Shown here piece by piece: positions 5,635 to 6,240 of a stretch of 6,240 nucleotides of DNA. Position 1 is the first letter of the stretch, and every line of letters starts with the position of its first letter. Origin of the DNA: Nitrospirota bacterium. Lineage in GTDB: Bacteria; Nitrospirota; CAKKRA01; 9FT-COMBO-42-15. The translations under genes were made by a program, and so were the position numbers. A model generated the notes under the pieces. That model was not told the DNA's origin. It did not search any database and was given only the letters and a program-made list of their open reading frames with translations. The stretch is from the NCBI GenBank assembly GCA_016195585.1, contig JACPZJ010000157.1:1-6240 (forward strand), written 5' to 3'.

Positions 5635-5784
5635 CTTTCCTTTATGGGAGGAGGGAAGGCAATCTGAAGTACCGTAATAATCGGGAGGGATTATTACAGT
5701 AACAAACACCCCTTATTAAAAATAAACCGCATACAAACATCTTTTGGATTGTAACAACATTAATAGACAAACAAAAGAGGGGTG
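5635..5784 (+). promoter_or_regulatory. Structured leader with three possible stem-loops
   Basis: Stem 1 pairs CTTTCCT (5635-5641) with AGGGAAG (5652-5658), one G-U included. Stem 2 is a perfect 9-bp hairpin, GTAATAATC (5674-5682) with GATTATTAC (5689-5697), and its loop is GGGAGG. Stem 3 pairs CACCCCT (5707-5713) with AGGGGTG (5778-5784). CCGCA (5727-5731) could instead pair with TGCGG (5783-5787), which overlaps stem 3 and would compete with it. I recognise no known riboswitch core. Confidence 0.35.
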
Positions 5785-5826
5785 CGGGTATTTAATCCTC
5801 ACAATTAAATTAAAGAGAGGAGGGGG

Positions 5827-5847
5827 ATGCCGGTCCAGTGCAGTTAA
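5827..5847 (+). other. Possible six-codon leader ORF
   Basis: ATG at 5827 opens MPVQCS and a TAA stop. It sits just after a very purine-rich SD-like stretch, GAGAGGAGGGGG (5815-5826), but the spacing to the best SD match is only about 3 nt. TCCTC (5796-5800) could mask that SD. It ends 36 nt before the cytochrome start. It may be meaningless. Confidence 0.12.
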
Positions 5848-5883
5848 AAAACTTTAAAATAAGAAATGGAAAGGAGCTAATGG

Positions 5884-6240
5884 ATGAACAGGTTTTTAAG
5901 GATAGTTACAGTAATTTTGGTAGCGCTCACCATGTTAGTAGGTATCGGTATTTATCAGTCAATGGCAGGTTCGGCAGAGGGTAAGGGCATCTTTGCATCA
6001 AAGAAATGCGGAGACTGTCATCTGACTGCAGGGCCAAACACAGATAAGGCCTTTGCAGACAAATTGAAACACAAAGGGCCTGACCTGTGGTTTGCAGGGA
6101 GCAAATTTAAAAAGGATTGGCTTGAAGGCTGGCTAAAAAACCCAAAACCAATAAGGCAAATGGAATACAACTCTATTGAAAAGAAAAATTCCGGAAATCA
6201 CTCAAAACTCTCAGATAAAGAGGCAGGCGATGTAACAGCA
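5884..6240 (+). CDS. Small c-type cytochrome, 3' end beyond the window
   Basis: The first 119 residues are visible, with no stop before the window ends. Residues 1-33 form a Sec-type signal (MNRFLR, hydrophobic 7-23, likely cleavage near MAGSA), so the protein is exported. KGIFASKKCGDCH (34-46) carries the haem attachment motif C42-x2-C45-H46. GPDLWFAGSKF (65-75), then KKDWLEGWLKNPKPIRQMEY (76-95), is the pattern of class I cytochrome c domains in which a downstream Met (perhaps M93, or one beyond the window) is the distal ligand. LSDKEAGDVTA (109-119) begins the usual C-terminal helix. Its role would be periplasmic electron transfer. AAGGAG (5871-5876) lies 7 nt before the chosen ATG; an out-of-frame ATG at 5880 is closer to the SD. 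It is divergent from the ABC operon and has its own promoters. Confidence 0.88.
   Translation, partial: MNRFLRIVTVILVALTMLVGIGIYQSMAGSAEGKGIFASKKCGDCHLTAGPNTDKAFADKLKHKGPDLWFAGSKFKKDWLEGWLKNPKPIRQMEYNSIEKKNSGNHSKLSDKEAGDVTA

Larger units (their letters stand above)
4956..5883. other. 928-bp divergent intergenic region
   Basis: No convincing gene lies between the minus-strand operon and the plus-strand cytochrome gene. The minus-side third (4956-5072) holds promoters and dyads for the operon. The centre (5081-5471) is repeat-derived: a nested palindrome, an 11-bp inverted pair, a 20-bp direct repeat and an AT-rich hairpin. The plus-side part (5490-5883) holds a sigma-54-type and a sigma-70-type promoter and a long structured leader. 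The stretch 5224-5314 holds nothing I can name. Confidence 0.8.

Noticed and set aside
5616..5883. Known riboswitch (cyclic di-GMP, TPP, cobalamin or SAM type)
   Set aside because: I could not find the conserved core sequences of these classes by eye.
4956..5883. CRISPR array
   Set aside because: The repeats here are palindromic or appear only twice, with no regular repeat-spacer pattern.

Overview
The window looks like chromosomal DNA of an anaerobic or respiratory Gram-negative bacterium. It has c-type cytochromes with N-terminal export signals, strong Shine-Dalgarno (SD) sites, AT-leaning intergenic DNA rich in palindromic repeats, and a promoter of the sigma-54 (-24/-12) type. Nitrospirota or a deltaproteobacterial lineage would fit. 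That placement is an impression from gene content and repeat style; no 16S or universal marker gene is present.

Layout: 1-193 is non-coding and repeat-rich, with a perfect 20-bp inverted repeat and degenerate AT-rich repeats. 194-4955 is one tight five-gene operon on the minus strand. In transcription order it holds a small membrane-anchored protein with one CxxCH haem-binding motif (4955-4410), an ABC ATPase (4409-3468), an ABC-2 type six-helix permease (3465-2686), a GldG-like membrane-anchored auxiliary protein (2676-1141) and a DUF4340 protein (1144-194). Junctions are 0 nt, +2 nt, +9 nt and a 4-nt overlap, so co-transcription and translational coupling are very likely. 4956-5883 is a 928-bp divergent intergenic region. 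5884-6240 is the start of a second, plus-strand c-type cytochrome gene that runs off the window.

How the genes fit together: ATPase, permease, GldG-like protein and DUF4340 protein form the widespread Gld-type ABC module (GldA/GldF/GldG plus a periplasmic DUF4340 partner). Its substrate is unknown outside Bacteroidetes gliding motility, and nothing else in the window points to gliding. The less usual feature is that the module is led by a haem-binding protein and faces a second cytochrome gene, which suggests a link to respiration or the redox state of the envelope. This link is inferred from gene position only.

The intergenic region is the richest place for signals. It holds sigma-70-like promoters for the minus operon, a nested palindromic MITE-like repeat whose translation is the familiar spurious 'CHCERSEAIS' peptide, an 11-bp inverted repeat bracketing about 350 bp, a 20-bp imperfect direct repeat, a good sigma-54-type promoter (TGGCA-N6-TTGCT) with dyads just upstream, and a structured leader of about 330 nt before the plus-strand cytochrome gene. 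I saw no tRNA, rRNA, CRISPR array, transposase gene or known riboswitch.
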